A stretch of 64,000 nucleotides of DNA, from NCBI RefSeq assembly GCF_000314005.1, contig NZ_JH980292.1, forward strand, positions 2,559,725-2,623,724, in the 5' to 3' direction. Of the stretch, positions 36,751-46,520 are shown piece after piece. A program made the position numbers and the translations under genes. Under the pieces are notes generated by a model. That model saw nothing but the letters and a program-made list of their open reading frames with translations, did no database searches and had not been told where the DNA came from. Source of the stretch: Spirulina subsalsa PCC 9445. GTDB lineage: Bacteria > Cyanobacteriota > Cyanobacteriia > Cyanobacteriales > Spirulinaceae. Positions within the stretch are counted from its first letter, which is position 1; each line of letters starts with the position of its first letter.

Positions 36751-39003
36751 CTAACCGACGGAGATAATTCTCGCTAGGAAGAATGCCCAAGTTGTGACGA
36801 TACCACCGAGAAGGTAGTGAGCGACACCCACTGCACGTCCTTGGATGATGCTTAAGGCACGAGGCTGAATCGCGGGAGCGACTTTCAGTTTGTTGTGCGC
36901 CCAAACAATGGACTCAATCAGTTCTTGCCAGTACCCACGACCGCTAAACAGGAACATCAAGCTGAAAGCAAAGATGAAGTGACCTGCTAGGAACATGATG
37001 CCGTAGGCAGAGAGTGCAGAACCATAGGAGGTGATGACTTGAGAGGCTTGCGCCCACAGGAAGTCACGTAACCATCCGTTAATGGTAATGGAACTTTGGG
37101 CAAAGTTTCCGGCGGTGATGTGAGACACCGTACCATCGGGTGCAACGGTTCCCCAAACATCGGATTGCATTTTCCAACTGAAGTGGAAGATCACGATGGA
37201 GAGGGAGTTGTACATCCAGAACAGTCCGAGGAAGACGTGATCCCATCCAGAAACCTGACAGGTACCACCACGACCGGGACCGTCACAGGGGAAGCGGAAA
37301 CCTAGTTCGGCTTTGTCAGGAATCAAGCGGGAGCTACGAGCGTAGAGGACTCCTTTGAGGAGAATCAACGCGGTAACGTGAATGGTGAAGGCGTGGATAT
37401 GGTGAACCAAGAAGTCGGCTGTTCCCAAGGTAATGGGCATCATGGCGACTTTCCCGCCAACGGCAATCACACTGCCACCAAAGGCATAGCTCACAGGCTC
37501 AAGGGCGTTGGGAGCGGTGCCACCGGGGGCGATGGTGTGAATGTTTTGTACCCATTGGGCAAAGATGGGTTGTAGTTGAATGCCCGTGTCCGAGAACATA
37601 TCTTGAGGACGACCAAAAGCGCGCATGGTGTCGTTGTGAACGTACAGACCAAAGCTATGGAAGCCTAAGAAGATACAAACCCAGTTGAGATGGGAGATGA
37701 TGGCATCACGATGACGTAACACGCGATCCAACAGGTTGTCTACGTTTTTCGCCGGGTCGTAGTCCCGAACCATGAAGATGGCACCATGAGCGCCGGCCCC
37801 TACGATTAGGAAACCGCCAATCCACATATGATGCGTGAACAGAGAAATCTGTGTCGCGTAGTCGGTGGCTTGGTAGGGGTAGGGAGGCATGGCGTACATA
37901 TGTTGAGCCACGATGATGGTTAAGGAACCTAACATCGCTAAGTTGATGGCTAACTGAGCGTGCCAAGAGGTGGTCAGAATTTCATAGAGGCCTTTGTGAC
38001 CTTGACCTGTGAAGGGGCCTTTGTGGGCTTCTAGAAGTTCTTTCATGCTGTGACCGATACCCCAGTTGGTGCGGTACATATGACCAGCGATGATGAACAG
38101 AACGGCGATCGCTAAGTGATGGTGGGCTTGGTCAGATAACCACAAGCCGCCAGTCACCGGGTTTAACCCACCTTTGAAGGTTAGGAAGTCAGAATACACG
38201 CCCCAGTTCAGGGTGAAGAAGGGCTTCAACCCTTCAGCGAAACTGGGATACAATTCCGCCATTAACTTGGAGTTGAGGATGAATTCATGAGGTAAGGGAA
38301 TGTCTTCCGGTGCTACCCCAGCATCCAGCAACTTGTTAATCGGCATGGAAACGTGAATCTGGTGTCCTGCCCAACCGAGAGAGCCGCAACCCAGCAATAC
38401 AGCCAAGTGGTGGTTCATCATGGATTCCACATTCTGGAACCATTCCAACTTGGGAGCGCGTTTGTGATAGTGGAACCAACCTGCGAATAAACACAGACCA
38501 GCCATCACTAAACCACCGATTGCGGTGCAGTAAAGCTCAAACTCGTTGGTGATTCCAGAGGCTCTCCACAGATAGAAGAACCCAGAAGTAATCTGAATCC
38601 CGTGGAAACCGCCACCAACATCAGCATTTAAGATGTCTTGACCCACAATTGGCCAAACCACCTGCGCACTAGGTTTAATGTTCAGGGGATCTTTCAGCCA
38701 AGCAACGTAGTTCGAGAAGCGAGCACCGTGGAAGTACATCCCGCTCAACCAAACAAATACTACGGCTAGGTGTCCAAAGTGGGCGCTAAAAATTTTGCGC
38801 GAAATGTCTTCTAAATCGCTCGTTTGACTATCGAAGTCGTGAGCGTCGGCGTGTAGGTTCCAAATCCAAGTGGTGGTTTTGGGTCCTTTGGCCAGCGTCC
38901 GGTCAAAATGACCGGGTTTTCCCCACTTCTCAAAGGAAGTGGGTACAGGGTCTTTATCGACTGCTACTTTGACTTTCGCCTCTTTTGGAGGGCTGCTTGT
39001 CAT
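36751..39003 (-). CDS. psaA: Photosystem I P700 apoprotein A1 (PsaA)
   Basis: 750 residues, close to the usual cyanobacterial length. The F_X motif [12 protein letters not shown] is followed by [18 protein letters not shown]. The N-terminus ([20 protein letters not shown]) and His-rich helices ([20 protein letters not shown]) are canonical. PsaA and PsaB form the heterodimeric core binding P700, the electron transfer cofactors and most antenna chlorophyll. GGGAGGAGAACC precedes the ATG (39001-39003). The gene is first of the psaAB operon. Confidence 0.99.
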   Translation of the reverse strand: MTSSPPKEAKVKVAVDKDPVPTSFEKWGKPGHFDRTLAKGPKTTTWIWNLHADAHDFDSQTSDLEDISRKIFSAHFGHLAVVFVWLSGMYFHGARFSNYVAWLKDPLNIKPSAQVVWPIVGQDILNADVGGGFHGIQITSGFFYLWRASGITNEFELYCTAIGGLVMAGLCLFAGWFHYHKRAPKLEWFQNVESMMNHHLAVLLGCGSLGWAGHQIHVSMPINKLLDAGVAPEDIPLPHEFILNSKLMAELYPSFAEGLKPFFTLNWGVYSDFLTFKGGLNPVTGGLWLSDQAHHHLAIAVLFIIAGHMYRTNWGIGHSMKELLEAHKGPFTGQGHKGLYEILTTSWHAQLAINLAMLGSLTIIVAQHMYAMPPYPYQATDYATQISLFTHHMWIGGFLIVGAGAHGAIFMVRDYDPAKNVDNLLDRVLRHRDAIISHLNWVCIFLGFHSFGLYVHNDTMRAFGRPQDMFSDTGIQLQPIFAQWVQNIHTIAPGGTAPNALEPVSYAFGGSVIAVGGKVAMMPITLGTADFLVHHIHAFTIHVTALILLKGVLYARSSRLIPDKAELGFRFPCDGPGRGGTCQVSGWDHVFLGLFWMYNSLSIVIFHFSWKMQSDVWGTVAPDGTVSHITAGNFAQSSITINGWLRDFLWAQASQVITSYGSALSAYGIMFLAGHFIFAFSLMFLFSGRGYWQELIESIVWAHNKLKVAPAIQPRALSIIQGRAVGVAHYLLGGIVTTWAFFLARIISVG

Positions 39004-39504
39004 GAGGGTTCTCCTCCCTAGACAACAATTGCAATTAAGGGTTTTCCCGTAAGGGATCTCTAAATTTATATCAGGTTTAGAAAAGATGTGTGAAAAATAG
39101 ATTCACGGCTTTTCTGCTTTGTCCTCGGTTCAGAGGAGTCCTCCGGGGAGGTCTGAACTTTGGTCAGTCGGTGTGCGAACACTTAGTAGTAGATGATAAG
39201 TCTTAGGTTTCTTCTTGTTGAGAGGTGTTAACAATATTTAAATTTATCTCAGTTCTCTGGGAAATGAATGGCAAAATTCTAAGTTTTTGGGTAAAAAGTC
39301 AAGAATTAATGACCCTCTCTTAACAAAATGCAACAATAGCTTTCAGGTTGAGAAGCCGCCGATTATGAGGGATAATCAGAACGTCAGGATTCAGCCATAG
39401 TGGGTGATCAAGGTTTTCTCGGCACAGTCTCAAGGGTTAAACGAAGCCTAGGAAAGGGTTTTTTCCTGTTGTTCAAGAAATAAAATTAATCTATCTATAG
39501 ATAG
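39004..39504 (-). promoter_or_regulatory. psaA upstream region / long leader with stem-loop
   Basis: About 500 bases without a convincing gene separate psaA from the divergent lipoprotein gene. At 39128-39158 the arms GTTCAGA and TCTGAAC, with complementary inner bases (GGAG/CTCC), make a strong hairpin that would lie in the psaA 5' leader, about 125 bases before the start. psaAB leaders are known for light-responsive control, but specific light-regulatory boxes could not be placed with confidence. Confidence 0.45.
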
Positions 39505-39558
39505 ATGTGTCATGGTGACAAGCCGAATTTTGTGTTGAGTGGCAACTACTGGAGGAGT

Positions 39559-41493
39559 ATGTTAAGAATTATTAAATCTAGCCTGTTAATCGTTACATTG
39601 TTTTTGGCCTTAGCCAGTTTAGGGGGATGTGGCGATCGCATTGAGGCCAAAAATGGCAAAACTAATCCCCAAGAAATTGGCTCCCTCGCCGAAGCGGCCC
39701 CTCCGGTATTACTGCGCCAACTCAACCAAACCTTGCAGCAATATCAACCCCAAGTGACTATCCTGAGTCCTCAACCCAACGAAACGGTAAACAGCACTAC
39801 CCTAAAGGTCAAACTCCAAGTTGAAGACCTGCCTCTATTTAAGGATGAAACCCTTGGCTTAGGCCCTCATGTGAGCCTCACTCTCGACAATCACAGCAGC
39901 CAAGATATATATGATCTGAGTCAACCCATCACGTTTGAGGACTTGGAACCGGGTACCCATACGTTGCGGGTGTTTGCCAATCGTCCTTGGCAAGAAAGCT
40001 TTAAAAACGAAGGGGCCTATGCTCAAACCACTTTTAATATTTTCACCCCCAGTCAAGACAACACCCCCCAAGCGAATCAACCCCTCCTGACCTATAACAG
40101 TCCCCAAGGAGTCTACAACGCAGAACCCATTCTGCTTGACTTTTACTTAACGAATGCTCCCCTACGCTTCCTCGCTCGGAAAAACCCCCAAGACAACATC
40201 AACGACTGGCGGGTTAAAGTCACGGCCAACGGACAAAGCTTTATTCTTGAAGACTGGCAACCCATTTATCTCAAGGGGTTTAAACCCGGTGTGAACTGGG
40301 TCAAACTGGAATTAATTGATGACCAAGGCATCCCGATTGAAAATGCCTTTAACCAGACTGTACGGTTAGTGGACTATCAACCCAAAGGCAGCAACACTCT
40401 AGCGCAGTTAGTGAAAGGGGAATTAAGTCTTGATGCGGCTAAGGCTATTGTGGATCCGAATTATCGTCCTATTATTGAAGAACCGACGCTGGAAGAACCT
40501 CTAGTAGAGGAAGTACCCCCCGAAGCTGTGGAGGAAACCCCGGAAATTGAAGTGGAAACTGTTCCTGTAGAACCTGTTATTGAAGAGGAAATCACGGCTG
40601 AAGAGGAAATAGAACCGACTCCTGAAGTCGTGGAAGACGTGGCAGAGGAAATTAGTCCCCCGGCACCTGTTGAGACTCCCACGGAGAAAAAGGGACTCTT
40701 TGAGCGCTTCCGTCGTCAACCTGTAACCCCTCCTGTGGTAGAAACCCCGGCAATTGAAGCGGAATCTGTTCCTGTAGAACCTGTGGTAGAAGAGGAAACC
40801 GCGTCTGAGGAGGAAATAGAACCGACTCCTGAAGTCGTGGAAGACGTGCCAGAGGAAATTATTCCCCCGGCACCTGTTGAGACTCAAGCGGAGAAAAAGG
40901 GACTCTTTGAGCGCTTCCGTCGTCAACCTGTAACCCCTCCTGTGGTAGAAACCCCGGCAATTGAAGCGGAATCTGTTCCTGTAGAACCTGTGGTAGAAGA
41001 GGAAACCACGTCTGAGGAGGAAATAGAACCGACTCCTGAAGTCGTGGAGGAAGTCCCAGAGGAAATTATTCCCCCGGCACCTGTTGAGACTCCCACGGAG
41101 AAAAAGGGACTCTTTGAGCGCTTCCGTCGTCAACCTGTAACCCCTCCTGTGGTAGAAACCCCGGCAATTGAAGCGGAATCTGTTCCTGTAGAACCTGTGG
41201 TAGAAGAGGAAACCCCATCTGAAGAGGAAGTAGAACCTACTCCTGAAGTCGTGGAGGAAGTCCCAGAGGAAATTATTCCCCCGGCACCTGTTGAGACTCC
41301 CATTGAGAAAAAGGGACTCTTTGAGCGCTTCCGTCGTCAACCTGTAACTCCTCCTGTGATAGAAACCCCGGCAATTGAAGCGGAATCTCTGCCTGTAGAA
41401 CCTGTTATTGAAGAAGAAACCCCATCTGAAGAGGAAGTAGAACCTACTCCTGAAGGAGTGGAGGAAGTCCCAGAGGAAATTATTCCTGAATAA
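39559..41493 (+). CDS. Lipoprotein with four 69-residue acidic/Pro repeats
   Basis: About 644 residues. The start is ATG 39559, preceded by GGAGGAG; the longer frame from 39505 would bury the signal. Lipobox LGGC (Cys about 24). An N-terminal globular part (about 30-300) looks beta-sandwich-like and contains TILSPQPNETVNSTTLKV. It is followed by a low-complexity region of Glu, Pro and Val with four exact-length repeats, each opening with the basic motif KKGLFERFRRQPV. The alternation of acidic Pro-rich spacers and short basic amphipathic helices suggests an envelope-spanning or multivalent binding tail. No family name is known to me. Confidence 0.85.
   Translation: MLRIIKSSLLIVTLFLALASLGGCGDRIEAKNGKTNPQEIGSLAEAAPPVLLRQLNQTLQQYQPQVTILSPQPNETVNSTTLKVKLQVEDLPLFKDETLGLGPHVSLTLDNHSSQDIYDLSQPITFEDLEPGTHTLRVFANRPWQESFKNEGAYAQTTFNIFTPSQDNTPQANQPLLTYNSPQGVYNAEPILLDFYLTNAPLRFLARKNPQDNINDWRVKVTANGQSFILEDWQPIYLKGFKPGVNWVKLELIDDQGIPIENAFNQTVRLVDYQPKGSNTLAQLVKGELSLDAAKAIVDPNYRPIIEEPTLEEPLVEEVPPEAVEETPEIEVETVPVEPVIEEEITAEEEIEPTPEVVEDVAEEISPPAPVETPTEKKGLFERFRRQPVTPPVVETPAIEAESVPVEPVVEEETASEEEIEPTPEVVEDVPEEIIPPAPVETQAEKKGLFERFRRQPVTPPVVETPAIEAESVPVEPVVEEETTSEEEIEPTPEVVEEVPEEIIPPAPVETPTEKKGLFERFRRQPVTPPVVETPAIEAESVPVEPVVEEETPSEEEVEPTPEVVEEVPEEIIPPAPVETPIEKKGLFERFRRQPVTPPVIETPAIEAESLPVEPVIEEETPSEEEVEPTPEGVEEVPEEIIPE
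40684..41493 (+). repeat. Tandem 207-bp coding repeats
   Basis: The block starting AAAAAGGGACTCTTTGAGCG begins at about 40684, 40891, 41098 and 41305, an exact 207-base (69-codon) period. The fourth unit runs to the stop and is slightly shortened. Units are nearly identical in DNA, including at silent sites, so they were duplicated or homogenised recently. Confidence 0.95.
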
Positions 41494-41506
41494 GAATAAC
41501 GGTAGA

Positions 41507-42814
41507 TTACTGTTTGCCGATTAAGGAATAGGCATCTGCTCCCCGACCAAAAGCAAAACGCATGGAATGTTCAAGATCCTTGCTCGATAGGGTAATAAAA
41601 ATCCAGAGGGCAAGGGTTAGGAATCCTGCGGAGAGGGTGAATAGACCCCGATAGTTAACCACGGTCATTAAGAGTCCGGCAAGGGGCGCACCGAGGGCAA
41701 TTCCTACATCAAATCCTCCCACACAGAAGGCGTAGGATTGACCCCGTTCATTGACTTTAGACCGATCGGCAACTAAGGCTGTCATCATGGGGAGGAGTGT
41801 CCCTCCTCCAGCGCCTTGGGCTAGACCTGCCAGTAAGAATTGCCAGTTGTATTGGGCAAGGGCTAGGATCATCATGGCTAAGACGTAACAACAAAGACTA
41901 CAGGTGATGAAAAAGCCGCGACCCAAGCGGTCGGATGCCCGTCCGGCGACTAAACGAATGACAAAACTGGCGATCGCAACGGCCGTGTAAAATAACCCTG
42001 CATTTAAGCCCACATTACTATCCCGAATATAAGCCGGGATGAACGCCGTTAGCCCCCCAAAGACTAGCCCCACGAAGAGTAAAATAATCGCTGGAATGCG
42101 TAGAGGAGGGCTTTTCACTAAAGACCAGCGCACCCCTAGGAGTGCTTTCGCGAGACGACGGGAGGGAGAGACGGCAGGGGTAGGGGTTTGAGGGAATAAG
42201 GGGACTTTGTAGCGCGATGCTTCCCGCACTTGACCCGCACAAAGGAAGGCTAAAATCCCCAACAGTCCGCAGAGTAGGAACAAAAATCCATAGCCAAAAA
42301 TTTCGGCTAAATAGCCCCCCAAGGCCGGGCCAAGTGCCATCCCGAGGGGAACACCTAAACTCATATAACCGATGATTTCGCCCCGTTTTTCGGGGGGGGA
42401 TAAATCAACGACTAAGGCACTATATCCGGTGGTAAGTCCGGCTACACTGATACCGTGAAATGCCCGAATTGCAACAAATAGGGGGAGACTGGTAAACATG
42501 GCATAGCCAAAGGGGGCGATCGCAACGGCTAAGGTTCCCACCTGTACCACCAGTTTACGACTCCGTTGGTCCGCCCACTGTCCCAACAGACCCCGAGAGA
42601 ATAACAACCCAATGGCAAAACTCCCCATCACTAAGCCCACCTGTTGCTGAGTCGCCCCAGCAAATTCAATATACAGGGGTAGGGTGGGCAAGAGGGCGGT
42701 TAAACTGGTCCAGAAGCATAATCCGGTCAAAAAAAGAAAGAAGAGATTCCGTTGAGTTTCTGGGGCTAATGTTCTAAAAACCTTCACAGTAATTCGGACA
42801 AGGTAGGGATTCAC
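41507..42814 (-). CDS. Major facilitator superfamily transporter
   Basis: 435 residues, twelve predicted membrane segments. MFS signature motifs occur after TM2 (GLLGQWADQRSRK) and in the second half (GRASDRLGRGF). The best guess is a drug or sugar-type exporter; the substrate is unknown. Starts GTG at 42812-42814 with AGGTAGAG upstream. It follows the REC-kinase gene by 16 bases on the same strand and is the last gene of a three-gene operon with two receiver-kinase proteins, so expression or activity may be tied to that system. Confidence 0.9.
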   Translation of the reverse strand: MNPYLVRITVKVFRTLAPETQRNLFFLFLTGLCFWTSLTALLPTLPLYIEFAGATQQQVGLVMGSFAIGLLFSRGLLGQWADQRSRKLVVQVGTLAVAIAPFGYAMFTSLPLFVAIRAFHGISVAGLTTGYSALVVDLSPPEKRGEIIGYMSLGVPLGMALGPALGGYLAEIFGYGFLFLLCGLLGILAFLCAGQVREASRYKVPLFPQTPTPAVSPSRRLAKALLGVRWSLVKSPPLRIPAIILLFVGLVFGGLTAFIPAYIRDSNVGLNAGLFYTAVAIASFVIRLVAGRASDRLGRGFFITCSLCCYVLAMMILALAQYNWQFLLAGLAQGAGGGTLLPMMTALVADRSKVNERGQSYAFCVGGFDVGIALGAPLAGLLMTVVNYRGLFTLSAGFLTLALWIFITLSSKDLEHSMRFAFGRGADAYSLIGKQ

Positions 42815-42830
42815 GCTCTACCTTAGCACT

Positions 42831-43919
42831 TTAAACGGGTAAGAGAATCCGTAGGGTCGTGATCTGTTCCGGGATACTCTCCACACTAAAACTTCCCCCG
42901 TACAACTCCACGAGGCGCTGTGCGATCGCCAAACCTAAACCCGACCCCGATTGTTCATATAATTTCCGCTCAAACTGCATATACCCCCCAATACTTTGGA
43001 TCTGTTCCACCGTTAAACCCCGCCCATAATTACTCACCGTAATCGTTAAAAATTGTTCCTCCCTCTGACTCTTTACCTGCACAGAGGTTTGAGCCTCGGA
43101 AAATTTAAAAGCATTGTTGATGATTTCTGTCAATATTATTTTAAAATGATTTACAGAAACTTGAGCAGAACTTGCTATAATTTCTAGTTGTAAATCTCCT
43201 TCTCGTCCCGCTTTTTTCGCTTCCTGTGTGGCAATTTCTTCTAGATAAATTTCCGTCTGTTCTGTGCGACTATTTTGTAAAGAGGCAATCTGTTCAGGCT
43301 GGATGGAGATGAGTTCTAATTCGGCATAAAGTAAGAAATTTTGGATTAATCGATATAATAATAAGCCGGATCGGTGAATCTGCTCCACAATCTCCTGAAT
43401 TTCCGATACTGGTAACTCTTCCAAATCTGCCATTAATAATTCAGCAAAGCCCAAAATAGTATTCAAAGGCGTGCGCAGTTCATGGGGTAAAGAGTGGTTA
43501 ATATTGGTGCGTAATTCATTGAGTTTCGCTGCCGTTTGTTGTTCAAACAGTGCCTTTCTGGTCAAACGAGAGGCAATGGCTCTGAGTAAAGCATCAGGAG
43601 TGCAAGGTTTCGTTAAATAATCATCAGCCCCCAATTCCATCCCCCGACGAGTATCTCTTTGATCGGATAAGGCGGTTAAAAAAATTAGAGGAATGGTAGC
43701 CGTGGCGGAATTTTGACGCAATTGTTGCAAGACTTCATAACCGTCTAACTCCGGGATCATAATATCACAGAGAATTAAGTCGGGTAAATAAGTTTGTGCT
43801 AAGGCTAATCCTTGCACTCCGCTATCTGCCCCCAGAACTTGAAAATCTTCTGCTTCTAACAATTCGATAATATTCGCACGGATCGGTTCTTCATCTTCAA
43901 TCACTAAAATAGTGGTCAT
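42831..43919 (-). CDS. Response-regulator/histidine-kinase hybrid (REC-HisKA-HATPase)
   Basis: 362 residues. The N-terminal receiver (1-120) is intact: acidic pair ED8-9, phospho-acceptor Asp52 (LILCDIMIP) and Lys in YLTKPC. HisKA follows with LPHELRTPLNTILG (phospho-His about 150), then an ATPase domain with the G boxes YGRGLT and GSGLGLAIAQ. With no membrane part it is a cytosolic kinase controlled by its own receiver. It lies 21 bases after the similarly organised gene upstream. ATG at 43917-43919. Confidence 0.93.
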   Translation of the reverse strand: MTTILVIEDEEPIRANIIELLEAEDFQVLGADSGVQGLALAQTYLPDLILCDIMIPELDGYEVLQQLRQNSATATIPLIFLTALSDQRDTRRGMELGADDYLTKPCTPDALLRAIASRLTRKALFEQQTAAKLNELRTNINHSLPHELRTPLNTILGFAELLMADLEELPVSEIQEIVEQIHRSGLLLYRLIQNFLLYAELELISIQPEQIASLQNSRTEQTEIYLEEIATQEAKKAGREGDLQLEIIASSAQVSVNHFKIILTEIINNAFKFSEAQTSVQVKSQREEQFLTITVSNYGRGLTVEQIQSIGGYMQFERKLYEQSGSGLGLAIAQRLVELYGGSFSVESIPEQITTLRILLPV

Positions 43920-43940
43920 TTTATCCCATAGAATAAACGG

Positions 43941-45089
43941 TTAAATCGTGGCTTGTTCTGGTCTAAACTGATTGCAGTGACAGGTCATTGGAGACAACTC
44001 ATTTTTAGCAAAACAGAGTGTAACAGTGGTGCCGACATTTAGTTCACTTTGTAAAAATATACTGCCTTGATGCAGTTCTAACAATTGTTGAGCAATGGAT
44101 AAGCCTAAGCCCGTTCCTGGAATACTTCCTACATTACTCCCTCGATAGAAAAGGTCAAAAATTTGGTTTTTATCTTCAGATGGAATCCCAATTCCGTGAT
44201 CAGTAACGTTAAAAATGATCTGATTTTGGGTTTGTTTTGCCGCGAGATAAATCGGGGTTTCAGGGTGGGAGTATTGAATCGAGTTTGCTAAAATATAAAG
44301 CAAAATTTGCTTAATTATTTTCGGATCAAGATAAACATTTTTTGTCGGGGGAGCTAGGGTTAAGTTAAGATTGATTAGCGGATAAAGTATTTTTATTTCT
44401 TCTTGTAAGTCTAAGCAAAACTGATTAATATTAATGGATTTAATCTGCAAAGGGATTTCCCGAGATTCTGCTTTACTGAAAACTAAAATTTTATCTAACA
44501 AATCTGTTAACGATTTTGCCCCAGATTGAATTCTGTTGAGATGAACTTTTAGTTTATCCTCAGACCATTGATTTCCATAGCTATTAAGTAATCCAGCAGA
44601 AAAAACAATGGTAGATAAAGGGGTACGAAAATGATGAGAAATCATGGAAATCAAGCGAGATTTTAGCTCATTAAGTTCTTGTTCCTTGGCTAAAGATTTG
44701 CGAACTTCTAGTTGAGCTTGTGAGCGCGCTAAAGCAATTTCAATAATGGGATAGATTTGATTTTTTGCAAACGGAGGACTTAAATAACCGACTGGGTTAA
44801 TTCCGGTGGTATGATGTAAGGTGGTTTGGTCAACAGAATCAGTGATAAAAAGAATGGGAACGTGGTAGTCTTGGGCTAAGGTCAAGATCAAGATTTGATT
44901 GTGACCAGACAAGATGAAGGATTTTCCAACTAATAGCAAATCAGGACTATACTGAAGAATTTGTTCTAGAGTATCTTCTTCAATATTGACGAGGTATACA
45001 GCTTGATAGCCTATTTGGATTAAAAGGGCTTGAAGTTTATGCAGATTGTGCTGATCTGCATCAATAATCATGAGTTTGACGGGATTCAT
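43941..45089 (-). CDS. Histidine kinase with degenerate (pseudo-)receiver domain
   Basis: 382 residues. The N-terminal 120 residues have the receiver pattern (KLMIIDAD, then PDLLLVG, then LFITDS) but the phospho-acceptor Asp is Gly55 (PDLLLVGKSF). HisKA has ISHHFRTPLSTIV, with His instead of Glu after the phospho-His. The ATPase domain looks complete (TDHGIGIPS, GTGLGLSIAQ). The receiver cannot be phosphorylated in the normal way and may bind a ligand or partner. First gene of the operon with the REC-kinase and MFS genes. ATG at 45087-45089. Confidence 0.9.
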   Translation of the reverse strand: MNPVKLMIIDADQHNLHKLQALLIQIGYQAVYLVNIEEDTLEQILQYSPDLLLVGKSFILSGHNQILILTLAQDYHVPILFITDSVDQTTLHHTTGINPVGYLSPPFAKNQIYPIIEIALARSQAQLEVRKSLAKEQELNELKSRLISMISHHFRTPLSTIVFSAGLLNSYGNQWSEDKLKVHLNRIQSGAKSLTDLLDKILVFSKAESREIPLQIKSININQFCLDLQEEIKILYPLINLNLTLAPPTKNVYLDPKIIKQILLYILANSIQYSHPETPIYLAAKQTQNQIIFNVTDHGIGIPSEDKNQIFDLFYRGSNVGSIPGTGLGLSIAQQLLELHQGSIFLQSELNVGTTVTLCFAKNELSPMTCHCNQFRPEQATI

Positions 45090-45249
45090 GGTTGGAATTT
45101 CCTTGACATCTGACAGTTGATAAAAAAAACCGTTGATTAACAGTGCTTTTTTTCAAGTCTGACAAGAGGATGTATATTTTGAAGTATATTTTGGCGCGTT
45201 GACTATTGAGATCAATTTAACTTGAGTTGTGTGCAGTAGGAGAAGGTTT

Positions 45250-45277
45250 GGGGAACGGGGAACAGGGAACAGGGGAA
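45250..45277. repeat. Short G-rich heptamer-type tandem repeat
   Basis: GGGGAACGGGGAACAGGGAA followed by CAGGGGA: about four units of the GGGAACA type between the kinase operon and the hypB terminator. The same unit recurs at 49022 and 53917. Confidence 0.75.
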
Positions 45278-45328
45278 ATTCCGGCTTTTGCCCTCAAGTC
45301 TATTTAATTTGGTATGAGATCAAAAAAA

Positions 45329-45355
45329 CTCCGTCAAATCCTAAGTTTGACGGAG
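45329..45355 (-). terminator. Terminator of the adhE-hyp gene cluster
   Basis: On the minus strand CTCCGTCAAA, CTTAGGA, TTTGACGGAG is followed directly by TTTTTTTG: a textbook intrinsic terminator 27 bases after the hypB stop codon. Confidence 0.95.
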
Positions 45356-45381
45356 CAAGGACTGGTCATTTTCAGATAGAC

Positions 45382-46176
45382 TTAGCCCACGGGAGACAAG
45401 GCCTGAACTTTTCGGCACAGGGCCTCATACCATTGTTCCATTCCTTCCCCAGTGCGGGCGGAGAGGGCGAAGATTTGGGCTTGGGGGGCGATGCGACGGA
45501 TGTTATTGAGGGCTTTTTCTTGGTCAAAACCCACGACTTCGGCGATGTCGATTTTGTTAATAATCACCACATCGGCGGATTTAAAGAGGGTGGGATATTT
45601 TAGGGGTTTATCTTCGCCTTCGGTGGTGGAAAGGAGGGCTACGCGCCAATTTTCCCCTAGGTCGTAAGCGGCGGGACAAACGAGATTACCGACGTTTTCA
45701 ATGACGAGGACATCTAGATGATCAAGGTCTAGGTGTTGGGCGGCATGGAGTACCATGTCAGCTTCGAGGTGGCAAAGGGTCCCGGTGGTGATTTGGACCG
45801 AGGGAATGCCGCGATCGCGCAATCGTTGAGCGTCGTTATCGGTTTCTAAGTCCCCCACGACTACCCCCGTGGCTATTTTCCCCTGTAAGTCGGTGATGGT
45901 GCGTTCTAACAGGGTGGTTTTCCCGGATCCCGGAGCCGATAAAAGGTTCAACACCCAGAGGTTTTTCGCCAGAAAATACCCTCGATTCCGTTCCGCAAGG
46001 CGATCATTTTTACTCAAAACGGCCTGGGCTACATCGACGGTTTTGGTGGGGGTGTTTTGGGGGTGTTCGTGATCATGATGATGATGGGGGTGGTCATGAT
46101 CATGATGGTGGTGGGGGTGTTCGTGAACGTGAATGCCGATTTCGGGGTGGTCGTGACAACCGCAAGTTCCACACAT
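45382..46176 (-). CDS. hypB: Hydrogenase nickel-insertion GTPase HypB
   Basis: About 264 residues. The start is ATG 46174-46176, giving [12 protein letters not shown]; the longer frame to 46257 would run back into hypA. N-terminal CGTCGC metal site, a His-rich stretch of repeated H-E-H-P and HHHHD units for nickel storage, P-loop APGSGKTT, switch GDLETDND, and NKID. HypB loads Ni into [NiFe]-hydrogenase large subunits together with HypA. It starts two bases after the hypA stop and ends at a strong terminator. Confidence 0.97.
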   Translation of the reverse strand: MCGTCGCHDHPEIGIHVHEHPHHHHDHDHPHHHHDHEHPQNTPTKTVDVAQAVLSKNDRLAERNRGYFLAKNLWVLNLLSAPGSGKTTLLERTITDLQGKIATGVVVGDLETDNDAQRLRDRGIPSVQITTGTLCHLEADMVLHAAQHLDLDHLDVLVIENVGNLVCPAAYDLGENWRVALLSTTEGEDKPLKYPTLFKSADVVIINKIDIAEVVGFDQEKALNNIRRIAPQAQIFALSARTGEGMEQWYEALCRKVQALSPVG

Positions 46177-46178
46177 AG

Positions 46179-46520
46179 TTAGGATACCTCCAAGGATGTA
46201 AGTTCTATTTCTTGTCCCGCTAGGGGTTTTTGGATATAGCTGCCACAGTGGGGGCATTCATAAATTAAGTCGGGGGGATTGAAGAACAGGTCACAGTCGG
46301 GACAAAAACAGGTGACGGGGACGTTTTCAATTTCTAGGGTGGCACCCTCGGCAATGGTACCGGAGGCCACGACATCAAAGGCAAAACTTAAGGCCTCGGG
46401 GACGACTCCAGACACCGCCCCGATGCGCATTTTTAGGCGATGAATACGTTGGGCGTTTTGCTGTTGGGCATGATCGAAGGCGATCGCTAAGGTTTGTTCC
46501 ATTAAACTAACTTCGTGCAT
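46179..46520 (-). CDS. hypA: Hydrogenase nickel incorporation protein HypA
   Basis: 113 residues from ATG 46518-46520, giving the nickel-binding N-terminus MHEVSLME. The zinc site is two CxxC pairs (CPDC and CPHC); the protein has an extra Cys in FCPDCD. It partners HypB for nickel delivery. It overlaps the preceding protease gene by 14 bases, indicating coupled translation. Confidence 0.97.
   Translation of the reverse strand: MHEVSLMEQTLAIAFDHAQQQNAQRIHRLKMRIGAVSGVVPEALSFAFDVVASGTIAEGATLEIENVPVTCFCPDCDLFFNPPDLIYECPHCGSYIQKPLAGQEIELTSLEVS

Noticed and set aside
36593-36904. 103-codon minus-strand frame between psaB and psaA
   Set aside because: Mostly a shifted reading of the psaA 3' end; intergenic hairpin explains the rest.
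40501-41340. 279-codon open frame on the minus strand with repeats
   Set aside because: It is the antisense shadow of the four 207-base repeats of the lipoprotein gene; its composition (Arg, Phe, Tyr) is the complement of Glu/Pro-rich codons and it has no ribosome binding site.
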